Positions 1 through 11,847 of a DNA stretch of 64,000 nucleotides are shown here, piece after piece. The notes beneath the pieces were generated by a model. That model was not told the DNA's origin and did not search any database. It worked only from the letters and a program-made list of their open reading frames with translations. Numbering within the stretch: the stretch's first letter is position 1; every line of letters starts with the position of its first letter. The stretch lies in assembly GCA_031769625.1 (NCBI GenBank), contig JAUIMM010000115.1:17066501-17130500 (forward strand). Reading direction: 5' to 3'. Source of the DNA: Taudactylus pleione. Lineage: Eukaryota; Chordata; Amphibia; Anura; Myobatrachidae. The translations under genes were made by a program, and so were the position numbers.

Positions 1-289
1 CACACTTCAATGTATATTAATATCAAAGTGACTTTATATTCTTTCTGATCAATACACAAAAATAGGGAATTTCTGGCAAAGTAAAATTAATCAATGTTAA
101 AAGCCATTCTTATACATTTACCTTTATTGTTTTCACATTGAGGATATTGAACCTTTGTCTGTTCTTCATAATAGTGACATCTGCAGGTTCCTCTCCACTC
201 ACAAGTATAGAAAAAAGGCAGATCCCTTTTCATAGTGTACTAAGTCAAAGCATAGGAGTAAATATAGCATTATATTGATAAAAGACTTA
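1..289. other. Intronic sequence, nothing recognised
   Basis: AT-rich sequence upstream of the first MITE. No exon-like open segment with splice sites, RNA gene or repeat structure could be supported. Confidence 0.5.
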
Positions 290-766
290 GGGCCTGATTC
301 AGACCCGCTTGCAAGCGCACAGCGCTTCCGGCGTGCGCATGCGCGAGACCCGTCCAGCGACGTCAGCTCTGTCGCTACGGGTCTCGCTACAAGACGGGGC
401 GGCTGTCGATGGTGAGTGACAGCTCGTCCCGTTTTGTAGGGGGGGGAAGTGGGGGTGACTGCACAAACGCAGGCGTTCCCTTAGGAACGCCTGGCGTTTG
501 TGGGCGGCCCTATTGACATCACTAGTGATGTCAGTAGTGATTTTGTGCTGTATTAAAGCAGGATGTCCACTCGGGTTTGCGGGAGCTGAGACCCTACTAC
601 AGGGTCTCTTCGCAAGCCCGATGGTCGCGATAATCACGACGAACTCCAGGCCGCTCACACAAGCTGTGGGTGGTCACCCACAGCTTTGCGAGCGAGCTGG
701 AGAAAAAAAAACCGCCCATCAGACCTGCGAGTTGCCTCCGGCAGCGAGCGGGTCTGAATTAGGCCC
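290..766. mobile_element. GGGCC-terminus MITE, family B copy 1
   Basis: A 477-bp element bounded by inverted GGGCCTGATTCAGACCCG-type ends and flanked by TTA on both sides (287-289 and 767-769). It is GC-rich and built of nested palindromes. These include a TGACATCACTAGTGATGTCA segment, a snapback around GCGTTCC/GGAACGC, and a hairpin around AGCTGTGGGTGG. It encodes no transposase. The 3-bp duplication and short inverted termini suggest a PIF/Harbinger-like non-autonomous element, which is an inference. Related copies are at 15899, 17744 and 56208. Confidence 0.85.
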
Positions 767-882
767 TTAAATCAAACGTAGTAAGTGTTAGCACTGAATA
801 AACAGGCATAGGCTTATTAATGCAATTAACTTATACTGTTACTACCTATTGTGGATTCAATACTCCAGCAAAACAAATCTAT

Positions 883-1059
883 GGGGTATATTAACTAAAG
901 CTTCTAAAACAGACATTTTGTGATGTTGCCCATAGCAACCAATAAATTGTGTGCATCATATTCTAGAATGCAATAGAGAAATTATAGTTAGAATCTGATT
1001 GGTTGCTATGGGCAACATCACCACTTGTCTATTTTAGAAGCTTTAGTAAATCTACCCCT
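883..1059. mobile_element. Palindromic MITE, AGCAACCAATC family, copy 1
   Basis: About 177 bp reading as a near-complete hairpin. The left half contains GATGTTGCCCATAGCAACCA and the right half its complement, TGGTTGCTATGGGCAACATC. The ends are GGGGTATATTAACTAAAGC and its complement. It has no coding capacity. The same family recurs at 1194, 36084 and 51782. Confidence 0.8.
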
Positions 1060-1193
1060 ATGAGTGGCAATGAAAGTGGATTTGCTAATCTGGAGTAAAA
1101 CTTGCACCTTATGTAAATCTTTATTTCAACTCATTTATTTCACTTCAGTATCTTTACATCAATCATCTCTCATCCATTTTACTATATTGCAGG

Positions 1194-1282
1194 TTTTTAG
1201 AAGTGGAGATGTTGCCCATAGCAACCAATCAGATTCTGCTTAACTCCACTTCTAAAACCCCACACTTTAGTAAATATACCCC
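1194..1282. mobile_element. Palindromic MITE, AGCAACCAATC family, shortened copy
   Basis: This contains GTGGAGATGTTGCCCATAGC and then CACTTCTAAAACCCCACACT ending in TAAATATACCCCT. The loop and part of the second arm are missing compared with the copy at 51782. Confidence 0.7.
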
Positions 1283-1761
1283 TAAGAGGTCGATTCAGTT
1301 AGGTACGATCCAGTTTTTGGAATGCATTCCCATATTGCACCTAGATCTTGGATTTTTGTTCATCCCAATAGAGGTGAACACAATAAGCTGTTATTTTGTT
1401 GCGATTCGGTGGTATCATATCTGGCAAATATATATATGCACCCCCACATCGCCGGCATTGTGAACGCTAATTGAAATGACACCTATGTGAAAACACACAA
1501 TTTTTGATACAGATCAATGCTCTTCTTGCTCATCTAGGTGTACTAAATTGCATTTATCTGCTCACACTCATATCTGGAATCAGCAGCTATAATAATTTGA
1601 ATATCCAATTTAGTAACATTCACTTTTGTGAAGTTTATTTATTTCTCCTATATTAGTAAATTATTAGCGCCTGGTCACTAACTCTGTTATTTAATTCTCA
1701 TAAATAGATTGCCGTTTTCTACTGTGTGTTCTTATATATCTTACTATTAATTATTTTACAG
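1283..1761. other. Intron upstream of PXDC1 exon, no feature
   Basis: I see no element with paired ends here. The last 30 bases form the acceptor region of the PXDC1 exon. Confidence 0.4.
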
Positions 1762-1879
1762 TATTCAAGATCAGAAGTTGTCCTCACATTCTTTGAGAGA
1801 TCCCCATTGGACCAGGTGTTAAAAAATGATAATGTTCACAAGATTCAGCCAAGTTATCAAAGCCCTATAAAGATATCTG
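1762..1879 (+). CDS. PXDC1: PXDC1 coding exon (third from last): end of PX domain
   Basis: The exon is preceded by an AT-rich, pyrimidine-containing acceptor (ATTTTACAG) and followed by a GTAAGG donor. It reads open for 39 codons plus one base, beginning [20 protein letters not shown] and ending in SPIKIS. This matches my memory of the last helix of the PX domain in PXDC1 (formerly C6orf145) and the stretch after it. PX domains bind membrane phosphoinositides; the cellular role of PXDC1 is poorly known. The exon enters in phase 0 and leaves in phase 1. The leftover G joins AA of the next coding exon to give a Glu codon, so the reading frame is kept. The upstream exons, which would carry the N-terminus and most of the PX fold, are not in bases 1-1761 and must lie before the window. 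The family usually has about 230 residues, so roughly the C-terminal half is present here. Confidence 0.92.
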
Positions 1880-2503
1880 GTAAGGCCTAATCCAGCTGCG
1901 TATAATACCCATATATAATAACCTGCGAATTGAGGGCATAGGCACAAGTTGGGCAAGATAGACGCTAGATTTTAAGCAAAAATTAGTTTTAAGGCAAAAC
2001 TACTTGCTACTTTAAATCTAGTGGCCCCTAGAAGCCAGATAGGGCTGCCGTTATAGCATGGGAGTGGCTTCCCATTGGTAACACTCTTTCTGCTAATTGC
2101 AGTGGCAGTCCCAGGGGGAGAAAACACTACCCCTGAGGCTGTCCGTCTGTGATTAGCAGGGAGTGCTTCCAATGGGAATACCCTGCCACTGCTAGGCAGT
2201 TCCTGCGGGTGGTGGATTTTATTGGGAGAACTGCAGCCTTGCATCCCCTAGGTAAAATACGCCACTGCAACAAGTAACATTTTAGTAGTTATGAAAAGAT
2301 TTCAAGTTTATTATCTTTAATTTCTAAAGATAACACAAGGGTTCTGTAGCACTGTACAAAGAGGATGGAACATACAGCAACATTACAAAGACAAAATACA
2401 TATATGCATAATTATTTTATTACAACCAGCAATTTACATAATTACATAGTGACCACAAAATGAGAGAGAACCTTACATGAGAGAGCTTACATTCTAGAGG
2501 GGC
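1880..2503. other. Intron, degraded repeat-like sequence
   Basis: It starts with the GTAAGG donor. Bases 1960-2265 have the look of an old repeat, with mixed GC blocks and no ORF with known similarity. Paired ends could not be found. Confidence 0.35.
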
Positions 2504-2506
2504 TAA

Positions 2507-3105
2507 GGGCCTGATTCAGAGCCGGACGCTATTTGCGGACGGTCGTTCAGAAAATAGGGGTGGCTATTCAAATGAACCGTTCGCTCTTTGCGGTCTGTTC
2601 ACGCCTCTATGTCTGAACGAGCGAACAAAACTTGCGGTCGTTTTTTGGATAACTACGCCCCCTGGTCACTCGCATCCTACGCCATGTCCGCTATTTATTA
2701 GATTAATCGAGTACATCGACCAGCGTATGAACTGCTCGCTATTCTTGTGGTTGGTTTTTCCTACCACAAATTTGCAAGCAGTTCTGACTATAAAATAACC
2801 CAGTGATGTGGTCAGTGACGCTGCTGTATTAATTATGCACTCCCATAAAACGCCCGTTTTGACCTTTAAGCATGCCTGCGATCTGATCTCCACTCCCCGT
2901 TTTCAAGCACCTTCCCCTGTTACCACCCACATACGCCTCATCCTGTCACTCAAAGTAGCAGGTATTCGCTATATAGCGAACAAACGTTTTTCGGCCGCAC
3001 TGACTGGTTCGCGCATGTGTATTACGATCCGTACGCATGCGCAGAAGTGCGAACATCGCTCAGAACGAGCGTACTGCCGCTTACGAGCGGCTCTGAATCA
3101 GGCCC
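2507..3105. mobile_element. GGGCC-terminus MITE, family A copy 1
   Basis: A 599-bp element with inverted ends GGGCCTGATTCAGAGCCG and perfect TAA target duplications (2504-2506, 3106-3108). Its interior differs from family B but is shared with the copies at 29770, 33042 and 43656. The shared part includes a conserved core with ATTTATTAGATTAATCGAGT. A reading frame of about 90 codons from 2808 stays open in all four copies, without similarity to any protein I know. Confidence 0.88.
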
Positions 3106-3108
3106 TAA

Positions 3109-4949
3109 GGGTGGACACAGAGAGGTAGAAGGGGTAGAGTTGGTGAATGCAGAGGTTGGTGATTTAGGAGGAGGGGTGGTAGGCTTCTGTTTTGATTGCA
3201 CATTTACCAGTGGGAGTCTGGGTGAGAGTCTGATTAATATAGAAATATTAAATAAAACAATTATAAAACTTTGCAAACAAGAAAAACTCAGTTAAAAATT
3301 GCAAATTAAATCAAACTGAAGTAAAACCGGGAAAACAAAACTGTATATAGAAACGAATGTAGCGGCAGCGTTTTAATAATGGAGCTATTAATTCTTGATG
3401 TATAGCCCTCAGAGCTTGGTCATGAGCCTGCAGAAGGAGGAGTTGGCACTGGAAGGCAGAGCAGAACAACCATTTCAACATAGAGGGATGTCCCCTGTAA
3501 ACACCCGTTTTGAGAGTCTACCTACAAATATTAAATATTACTTGGATGCCTGTACTGGGGACCGCAGCGGATATAGGAGATACCACATGTAGCTTGAGAA
3601 GCTGAGCCAGCAGGTAGGAGGCTGCCTTCATGGCCTAGGTAGCTAAGGCAAAGTACTAAACTAAGACCATAAAGTCTTTACAGTGCAGGATGATGGTTGT
3701 GCAGATGGCCCCCAGATGGGCACTGAGAACATAACCTCAGCCAGAAGGTCAGGAGAAAAACCCAACTCTTAGCCATGTCTAGTTTCCTATTTCTAACTAT
3801 ACACCACCAAGTCTGCAAAACAAAGTATGGCAGCCAGACGGTCCCATTAACTAAGGTGCCATGGTGCTGGGCTTGCCCCTTCTAGTCACAGGGCATGAGA
3901 AAGTCGTCTCTGTTGTGTTCCCTTGGCATTGCCCCTACAGTAGCTCTATTAATACTGTAACATATATAACATCGATTAATTTCATACTTGCCTACATTTT
4001 TACCTCAACTGCGTAATTTACATAATCACAGCCCAATTTTGCTGTGCAATGCCATCCACTTCTGAAGAAAATATATGAGGATGGAGGGCAGGGAGAGGCT
4101 ATCTACTATGCTGGAAGTTTGGAGGGACGTGATAAAATTAGGGAGTCTCTCGGACATTTTAACAGGGTAGGTAAATAAGATTTATTTGCTATGGGAAATA
4201 TTTTAGACATCACAAATGACATGCCATGACAGAACATTGGGGCTTGTTCTGGGCCCATGTCAGACGTACGGAGATGGTCCGTCTTATGGAAGTGTTATAG
4301 GAGTATTGTGGGCCTGTCGGTGAAATTGGTTGTGTACACAGCCGCTCAACCACTCACATACTCGGATGGTGAAACTGCACCTGCCATAGGGTTGGTGAAA
4401 GTTTTGATGGTGATACCGATGTTACACCTATCAGTAATAGAGTGTCTATGGATGCTGACAGTGGCCGTGTGAGTCCTTGCTCATTCGGGAGGTACGGATG
4501 TACATCTGTGAAGGGCTTTGTAGTGACATTTGCATAAAGTCATAGACGGGTGACCAGCAATAGATGCAGACACAGATTTGACTGTGTCCAAACCAGAATC
4601 AGCCTAATGTGATATACAGATGAATGCTAGTAGCTCTTCTCAGATAATCCGCAAGTTCAGATTCAGAAAGGGTCCTTGTGGTCATGTATTTTATATCTTA
4701 CTCCTTGCAGTAACAGCACATTAACCTTATTGTCCTTTGTGTTTTCCTGATGGAAATATAGAGAGATACATGTATATTAATGTTTTTGCTGCAGGGCTTT
4801 CCACAGCCTCTACAGACATTACTGATTATGCTACAAGAAATTACCATGCCTTACAGCAAACTTTCCTCTACTCATCACATACCTCCCAACTGTCCCCATT
4901 TTCCCCCTCCTCTGCTCAGCAGTGAGTACAACAGGTGGGCAAAGACACA
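3109..4949. other. Intron, nothing recognised
   Basis: About 1.8 kb without paired termini, tandem repeats or coding similarity. Short ORFs are present at the level expected by chance. Confidence 0.4.
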
Positions 4950-5450
4950 GATCCTGATTCAGCAAGGATCGTAATTGTAAAGCTGCATGCAGGCTCATAC
5001 TGTAGTGTGTAGTGCATGCAGGCAGATTTGCAATTGCGATCCTCCACGCCTCCTGTGCATTACTTATCCGAGCTGCGTTGTCCAAAGCAGCATCGGATAA
5101 TCTGCGTACCATCGGCCGGCTGCGGTGACCCATGAGGTCCCGCAGCCGGCCGCTGCAGTTTAGAGGAAGAGGCCAGGAATCTCCGTCAGCCGACGGAGAT
5201 CCTGGCTTCTTCTCTCCCCCGCAATGGCGGCGACACGCCTCAGTTTCCGGAAACGGAAGGCATCGCCGCCCCCTCCCCACCCACAAACGGCAGCAGACTG
5301 TCAATCACTGACTGTCTGCTGCCAGCCTGTGAGCGAGTTAGCAGGACCCATTCTGCACAATCGCAGAATGGGGCCTGTGCCTGCGCAGATTCCCAAACAT
5401 CGGGAATCTGTGTTCAGCAGTGCTCTAGAGGGCACTGCTGAATCAGGCCC
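4950..5450. mobile_element. GGGCC-terminus MITE, family C
   Basis: The ends are GATCCTGATTCAGCA and TGCTGAATCAGGCCC, about 501 bp apart, and are flanked by ACA and ACG (one mismatch). Internal palindromes are evident (CCCATTCTGC ... GCAGAATGGG; TCCGTCAGCCGACGGA). The interior is unlike families A and B. Confidence 0.7.
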
Positions 5451-5823
5451 ACGGTACACAATTTGTACACATTACAGTAAGTGGTTGGAAAGTGTAGGCA
5501 ATAAGTACCCAAATCACTGGAGCCTGTTAAATACAAATGTAAGCCGTGCATCCACTACCCGACTATGGAAAGACAGTACGATTACGATTATCGACACAGA
5601 ACAATATGTCGTTCAGTGCAGGCACCGTTCCTCATCCCCAAACATCGCCAATCTGTCGTTATCGGCAGATTGAACGGCATTTTCGGGCGATGATTGATGT
5701 CGGAAACAACCAGTGAAAGCGCGCATCGCTGGTCGTTTCCGACATTCATTCACAATTAATGAGCAATTGAATGCTCATTTTAATCGGCAAGTGGATACGC
5801 GGCTTTAACAAGTCACAAATATA
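5451..5823. repeat. Palindrome-rich repeat remnant
   Basis: It contains complementary segments such as GTCGGAAACAACCAG ... CTGGTCGTTTCCGAC (5699-5744) and ATGAGCAATTGAATGCTCAT. This suggests another short foldback element. Its outer limits, perhaps near ATCCACTACCCG and GCAAGTGGAT, are not certain. Confidence 0.45.
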
Positions 5824-6031
5824 GGGCCTCATTTATCAACTTGTTTTATCACTCAAAACAAGTGATAAAACTCGTTGCATATATGATAAATGGTGCTCCA
5901 GCCAGTTAGCTCCCAAATGTCATTTTTCAAATAGATAACAGTTAGGAGCTCATTGGCTGGAGCACCATTATCATACACAACAAGTTTTATCACTTGTTGT
6001 AAGTGATAAAACGCGTTAATAAATGAGGCCC
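5824..6031. mobile_element. Palindromic MITE ending GGGCCTCATTTAT
   Basis: A roughly 208-bp hairpin. The left arm, GGCCTCATTTATCAACTTG, is answered by AATAAATGAGGCC on the right. Internally TGGTGCTCCAGCCAGT pairs with TTGGCTGGAGCACCA. It is non-coding. Confidence 0.75.
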
Positions 6032-6448
6032 AAGCTAAATAGGAAACATGCTTTCTTTTTTAAAAGTGAGTGTTCAGTACACTGAAATCCTGCTACTAGA
6101 TCGCATTATACTGTATACAGTTATACTGTATTTGCATAACTGGGTGTGTTTTAGCCGCTATCTGCAAATCAGATATCGGCCATCATCATCATCCCAACTC
6201 ACAAGTCATCCCAATCCACAGAGGCATATTTGTGCCAGTTAGGTGGCCATTTTGGGATACATTTTGGCCACTTCAGCATAATATGTGCATCGTGAATTGA
6301 CATGCATGTGCACTTAAACAAAAGAGTGAGGTCCTTTGGTTTCTTAATTTCCCCAGGCTAAGGGAACAGGAATATCCCCTCAAATTCATTATAATAAATG
6401 TACATTTGCAGAGAAATAAGTTATAAAGAAATATGGTTCTCTATCTCC
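6032..6448. other. Intron, nothing recognised
   Basis: AT-rich single-copy-looking sequence with no paired ends. Confidence 0.4.
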
Positions 6449-7003
6449 AGTTGGGATCCGGTCTAAAGATTTACAGTAAAAAGGTCGACAATGTATAGAT
6501 AGACACCAGATGTTAGACAGCCAATAATTCGACAGGGACAAAAGGTCAACAGAGACAAAAGGTTGACACACTAAAGCTCGACAGGTACAAAAGGTTAACA
6601 CAAAAATGGCCAAGATGTTTTTTTTAGGGTTAGGCACTTACCCCGACGATTAGGGATATGCACTTACCCCTATGGTTAGGGTTTGCACCAAGAGGGAGGG
6701 TTAGGCACTTCCCGGAGGGTTAGGGTCAGGCACCTACCCCGACAGTTAGGGTTAGGCACCAAGGGGAGGGTTAGGGTGCAGATTAGGGTTAGAAAACAGA
6801 AACAATGTGGCGACCATTTTTTGTCAACATTTTGACCCTATCGACCATTTGTAGCTGTCGACTTTCTTACATGTCGACATTTAGTGTGTCGACCTTTTGT
6901 CCATGTCAATCTTTTGTCCCTGTTGACCTATTGACTGTCTAATATCTGGTGTCTATCTATACATTATCAACCTTTTTAATGTAGATCTTTCAATCCACAC
7001 CCC
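6449..7003. mobile_element. Foldback element with TTAGGG-like core, copy 1
   Basis: Long imperfect inverted repeats (AATGTATAGATAGACACCAG near 6490 against CTGGTGTCTATCTATACATT near 6945) enclose a GTTAGGGTTAGGCAC tandem core at about 6625-6800. The arms are full of GTCGAC/TCGACA words. Related cores recur at 16905, 29050, 30715 and 34460, where the arms instead carry CGGGATNCCG words. Confidence 0.7.
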
Positions 7004-7371
7004 TCCAGTTATAGGAACTTAAAGTAAAAAAAATAATAATTTTATCTCAATTTAACTGCAAGAAGTTTACATTACTTGTATAATATTGCCATCTACAGGT
7101 CAAATTTGTGCGTACTTTAAAAATACATATACAAAAATAAATATAATAAGTGTAATATATTTTATTGTTATATTTTGTCATTGTTAAATAATCTAAAGAT
7201 ATCGGTGCTGACCCTGAGTTGGGCGCATACGCTTTTGCTTGGAGTAAGATGAACAAGTTTGTAGTATTGAAGGAAAAAATGTGTTCTCCTACCTCCATAT
7301 GCAGATATGACAATTGCGCTTCCTTGCGATGTGAAGCAGAGTGGGGGACGGAAGGGACGGTCTTTATAATA
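7004..7371. other. Intron, nothing recognised
   Basis: AT-rich sequence running up to the TA duplication of the Tc1-like element. Confidence 0.4.
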
Positions 7372-9009
7372 CAATCAGGTCCATAAATATTGGGACATTG
7401 ACAGAATTTTCAGATTTTGGCCTCTATTCACCACCACAATGGTTTTGAAATGAAACAAACAAGATCTAACTGCAGACTTTCAGATTTAATTTGAGGGTAA
7501 TTACATCCAAATCGGGTGAACGGTGTAGGAATTACAACAGTTTCAATATTTGCCTCCCACTTTTTAAGGGGCCAAAAGTAATGGGACTATCAACGCAAAA
7601 GCTATTTCATGGACAGGTGTGGGCTATTCCTTCGTTATTTCATTATCAATTAAGCAGGTAAAATGTCTGGAGTTGATTCTAGGTGTGACATTTGCATTTG
7701 GAATCAGTTGCTGTCAACTCTCAATATGAGATCCAAAGAGCTGTCACTATCAGTGAAGCAAGTCATAATTAGACTGAAAAATCAAAACAAACCCATCAGA
7801 GAGATACCAAAAACATTAGGTGTGGCCAAATCAACTGTTTGGAACATTCTTAAAAAGAAAGAACGCACTGGAGAGCTCAGCAACACCAAAAGACCCGGAA
7901 GACCACGGAAAATAACTGTGGTGGATGACAGAAGAATTATTTCCCTGGTGAAGAAAAACCCCTTCACAACAGTTGGTCAAATCAAGAACACTCTCCAGGA
8001 GGAAGATGTATATGTGTCAAAGTCAACAATCAAAAGAAGACTTCACAAGAGTGAATATAGAGGGTTCACCACAAGATGCAAACCATTGGTGAGCCACAAA
8101 AACAGGAAGACCAGATTAGAGTTTGCCAAACAACATCTAAAAAAGCCATTACAGTTCTGGAACAACATCCTATGGACAGATGAGACAAAGATCAACTTGT
8201 ACCAGAATGATGGGAAGAGAAGAGAAGAAAAGGAACTGCTCATGATCCAAAACATACCATCTCATCAGTGAAGCATGGTGGTGGTAGTGTCGTGGCGTGG
8301 GCATGTATGGCTGCCAATGGAACTGGTTCCCTTGTATTTATTGATGATGTGACTGCTGACAAAAGCAGCAGAATGAATTCTGAAGTGTTTTGGGCAATAT
8401 TATATGCTCATATTCAGTCAAATGCTTCAGAACTCATTGGACGGCGCTTCACAGTGCAGATGGACAATGACCCGAAGCATACTGCAAAAGCAACCAAAGA
8501 GTTTTTTAAGGCTAAAAAGTGGAATGCTATGCAATGGCCAAGTCAATCCCTGACCTGAATCCGATTGAGCATGCATTTCACTTGATGAAGACAAAACTGA
8601 AGGGAAAATGCCCCAAGAACAAGCAGGAACTGAAGACATTTGCAGTAGAGGCCTGGCAGAGCATTACCAGGGATGAAACCCAGCGTCTGGTGATGTCTAT
8701 GCGTTCCAGACTTCAGGCTGTAATTGCCTGCAAAGGATTTGCAACAAAGTATTAAAAAGTGAAAGTTAGATTTAGGAATGTTTAGTTTGTCCCATTACTT
8801 TTGGCCCCTTAAAAAGTGGGAGGCAAATATAGAAACCGTTGTAATTCCTACACCGTTCACCTGATTTGGATGTAATTACCCTCAAATTAAATCTGAAAGT
8901 CTGCAGTTAAATCACATCTTGATTGTTTCATTTCAAAGCCATTGTTGTGGTGAATAGAGGACAAAATATGAAAATTCTGTCAATGTCCCAATATTTATGG
9001 ACCTGACTG
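7372..9009 (+). mobile_element. Tc1-like transposon, full length (1638 bp)
   Basis: Ends CAATCAGGTCCATAAATATT and its near-exact complement are flanked by TA on both sides (7370-7371, 9010-9011). About 200 bp of each end repeat one another as long inverted repeats. The interior carries a single transposase gene in the + direction, now broken. Tc1/mariner elements move by cut-and-paste into TA. Families with this terminus are common in fishes and occur in amphibians (from memory). Confidence 0.93.
7663..8754 (+). pseudogene. Tc1-like transposase, two frameshifts
   Basis: The first frame (to 8271) gives the paired helix-turn-helix DNA-binding region. It includes an AT-hook-like GRPR motif (residues around 80, in KRPGRPRK) and then the first catalytic Asp in WTDETK. 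Around 8210-8225 bases are missing where related transposases have a Val-Trp-Arg stretch, which shifts the frame. The second frame (8268-8558) carries KHGGGS and the second Asp in DNDPKHTA. A one-base loss near 8548 shifts the frame again, and the third frame holds the catalytic Glu in LNPIEHAF. All three DDE residues are still encoded but in different frames, so no active enzyme is made. The end of the gene is the stop after ATKY. Confidence 0.9.
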
Positions 9010-9011
9010 TA

Positions 9012-9570
9012 TATATGGAAATATAGTAAGGGCATATTTGCGTAATTTCGAACAGGGGGAGGCCTGCCCAGAGACACATGTATACCTGTCAGTAGCCGCA
9101 TCAATTGCTGGTGCCATATGGAATGGGGAAAATCTATTATTATATAATTGGAGCCTAATACTAAGTAGGTTATCACACACGTTTGTGTGATGACCTAATT
9201 ATGACTGTGACAAGTGCATATCACACCTAACGTACAAGGCGTGCACCCCAGCTACCACTGCGCGTACCATCAGGTGTAAGGTGCAGGTGCACATCAAGAG
9301 AGAAGATGACCGGGAACTGGGGGTATAATGGGAGGGGACGAGAGCCACGGAGCGCAATCTTGGGCCGAGCTGCTAAGGACAGATGCTGGGTCCCTTTATT
9401 TATAGTAAACACTGATTTTGAAAACGGTTTGCTAGCTAACTGATTCTGATTGGCTGATTGCGAATCCACCTATGAAGCTTATAATGCTTTCTACATTTGA
9501 TTTTGTGCATGTAGTTAAAAAATAAATTTCTGTTAATTCATACATATGTGAGAAAAAAGATTAAATCTGA
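9012..9570. other. Intron, nothing recognised
   Basis: No paired ends or coding similarity visible. Confidence 0.4.
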
Positions 9571-9749
9571 TGTATTATAGACATGGCTGTCTTAATGTAT
9601 GGACACACTGGGCAGCTGCCCAGGGCCCCACAATTCTAGAGGTCCATTTTGGCCCGTACAGTACCGGATTTTTAATGGATAGTACCGGCAACGAGGCATG
9701 CACCAACTTCTACCGGTTGCTGGCACGGGCCGCACCACAAAGCATACTT

Positions 9750-10860
9750 AGGGGTAAATTTACTAAGATTCGAGTCTAATCGAGTTTGTTTTTTTTAAAC
9801 TCAATTAGCATCACCGAAACTCAGGTGATTTGAGGCTCCTGAAACTCACAAATGTACTAAGAAGTGAGTTTTCCAATGGAAAAGCAGATCGAGATTTCTC
9901 CCCCGAGTAGCAAGTTTAGATGAGATTACTCACCCGAGATTGCAGTGTTCCCCCATAATTTCGGAACCAACACCTGGCTGCAGGTCCAGTCCTGGTTTTA
10001 AATATAGGGGGGGAAAAATGCATAGGGGTCCCCCTATATTTAAAACCAGCACTGGAGCCAAACCGACCGGGGTGTAATGCCACAGCCAGGGGACCCTATC
10101 ACCGTGTCTCCCCAGCCAAAGCATTCACACCCCAAGCCGGTCAGCCCAAGCCAGGGATCTCAGGGCTCAGGGGAGGTGGGGACCCCCCCCAAGAAGGGGT
10201 CCCCCCTCTCCTGACACCCTAGGCTTGGTCTGATGCTCGGGGCTTTTCCCCGCACCCATGGGCTGTAGGTACGGGGGTAATATTGGGGGAAATAGTTTGT
10301 AACTATTGTATTTTACAGCGGAACTACAGGTGCCAGCATGCCTGCACTTTGGCACTTGTGGAACTACAAGTGTCAGCAGGCAGCCGGCACCCGTACCTCC
10401 ACTATAAAATAAAAAAATAAATATACAACACTCACACATCGTGTATAGTAAAACGTTATTACATACCTACCTAACTCATTCACACATACCTGCTGCCAGC
10501 TGCTCTTTCCCCTTCTCTCATAGATTCCAATGGGGGCACCTGGAAAAAAGATCCGATACTCACCTCCATCCTCGCGCCGCTCTCCGCAGCATCCCCGTAC
10601 TTGGCAAAATAAAAATATGACTGACCCGATCCATGCCGGACATGTGTAAGTATATGTTGTCACATATACTTACACTATGCGAAATGACAGATGATCGCTG
10701 TCATCTGTATTTCCCATGAACCGCTAGCCAATCAACGGCCGCTTTAAATGTAGCAGCCGTGGGTTACACGTGGGACCCACGTGTAGCCCACCCCGATGAC
10801 TAAATTTGATTAGTATGTTTGCAATTGCTTTTCCTAGGCCACCAACTTTGTGGAAGTAAT
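9750..10860. repeat. GC-rich module shared with the 25-27 kb inverted repeat
   Basis: Bases about 9980-10780 parallel the left arm of the large inverted repeat at about 25520-26330, in the same order. Shared landmarks are AACCAGCACTGGA, TGCCACAGCCAGGGGA, the GGGGTC...CTCTCC block, a GCATGC/CAAGTACC-type region and a CCGTACTTGGCAAAA block. The flanks differ: here the sequence begins GGTAAATTTACTAAGATTCG and ends CTAAATTTGATTAGTATG. It is a single-arm, diverged relative. Confidence 0.6.
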
Positions 10861-11335
10861 TAATAAAATTGGACCCAGTTCGCGTCAACTCTGGTGTCAT
10901 GGGGTCATTTACTATAGTTAAAATTTAATTATTCGAAATACAGTATAAGGGTTAGTTAATGGTGTAACAAAAGGCAAGCCATCATACTTAGTCGACTTAC
11001 CCAGGAACTGGCAGCCCTCACACATCTCATCCCTCACTCAGTATCTCACAATGAGATACTCCTATATATGACATAAACTAGGAGGAGAGGACCTCCTCTA
11101 AATTCACTATCACAGTTGCATATTGAGCCCTGTTATGAGGGCTAATTTCAGTGTAAATAAGCAAGAATAAAGGGCTTTACTATGGGGCATATAGTCAATA
11201 TGCCCCTTAATAAAAGCTTTTTATTCTTCCTTAGTTGCTCTGAAGCTCTATATGCCCCATAAAAAATATCTTAGTATCTATTCCATTTTAATTGTGTAGA
11301 AATTATCCCCCCCCATAATAGGTCTGGACTCTATG

Positions 11336-11847
11336 GGGTCTATTCATCATCACTTAATTTCTACAACAGCAGATGAAAATGAACATTCTCACCTGCTATT
11401 GTAGACATTAAGTGTTCAGGCCATTCATCAAGAAGGTAAAGCAGGAGATATTACAGATGTCTCCTGCTTGCCTTTCTTTCCCAGAATGGCCCGCTGTCCC
11501 CATACACTAGTATGGGGACAGAATTTATCAAGATCCAAAATAATACAATATATTCAGAGCTTGGCTGCGGGAGCATTCGCCTTCTTCAGATGTCGTTGGC
11601 TCCCTCTCGGGGCTCGCAACCGGGAAGGAGTCCCGGGTTGCGAAGAGGGATCCTTTCGGATCCCTCCGCCCCTGTTCGGCTCCTTTCAGCGGACGTCGGG
11701 GCTCTTGTGCGCATGCGTGCTTGTCTCACTGTCTGCTCGCGGAGACAGCTGATTTTCGGATAAGCTGTCTCTGCGCCAAAGCAATGTTAGTATGTTAATT
11801 ATCGGGGTCCATTTGGACGCTGATAATTAACATAATAAATAGACCCC
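11336..11847. mobile_element. Foldback MITE ending GGGGTCTATTCAT
   Basis: The left end GGGGTCTATTCATCATCACT faces the right end AACATAATAAATAGACCCC. It is GC-rich inside, with snapbacks, and has no coding similarity. It sits inside the larger hAT-like element. Confidence 0.6.

Noticed and set aside
1..1761. Earlier PXDC1 exons
   Set aside because: I searched for the PX-domain segment expected before the exon at 1762 and found no matching open segment with splice sites, so it must lie upstream of the window.
4831..5673. Frames of 149-157 codons around 5 kb
   Set aside because: They coincide with the GC-rich family C MITE and a neighbouring palindromic repeat.
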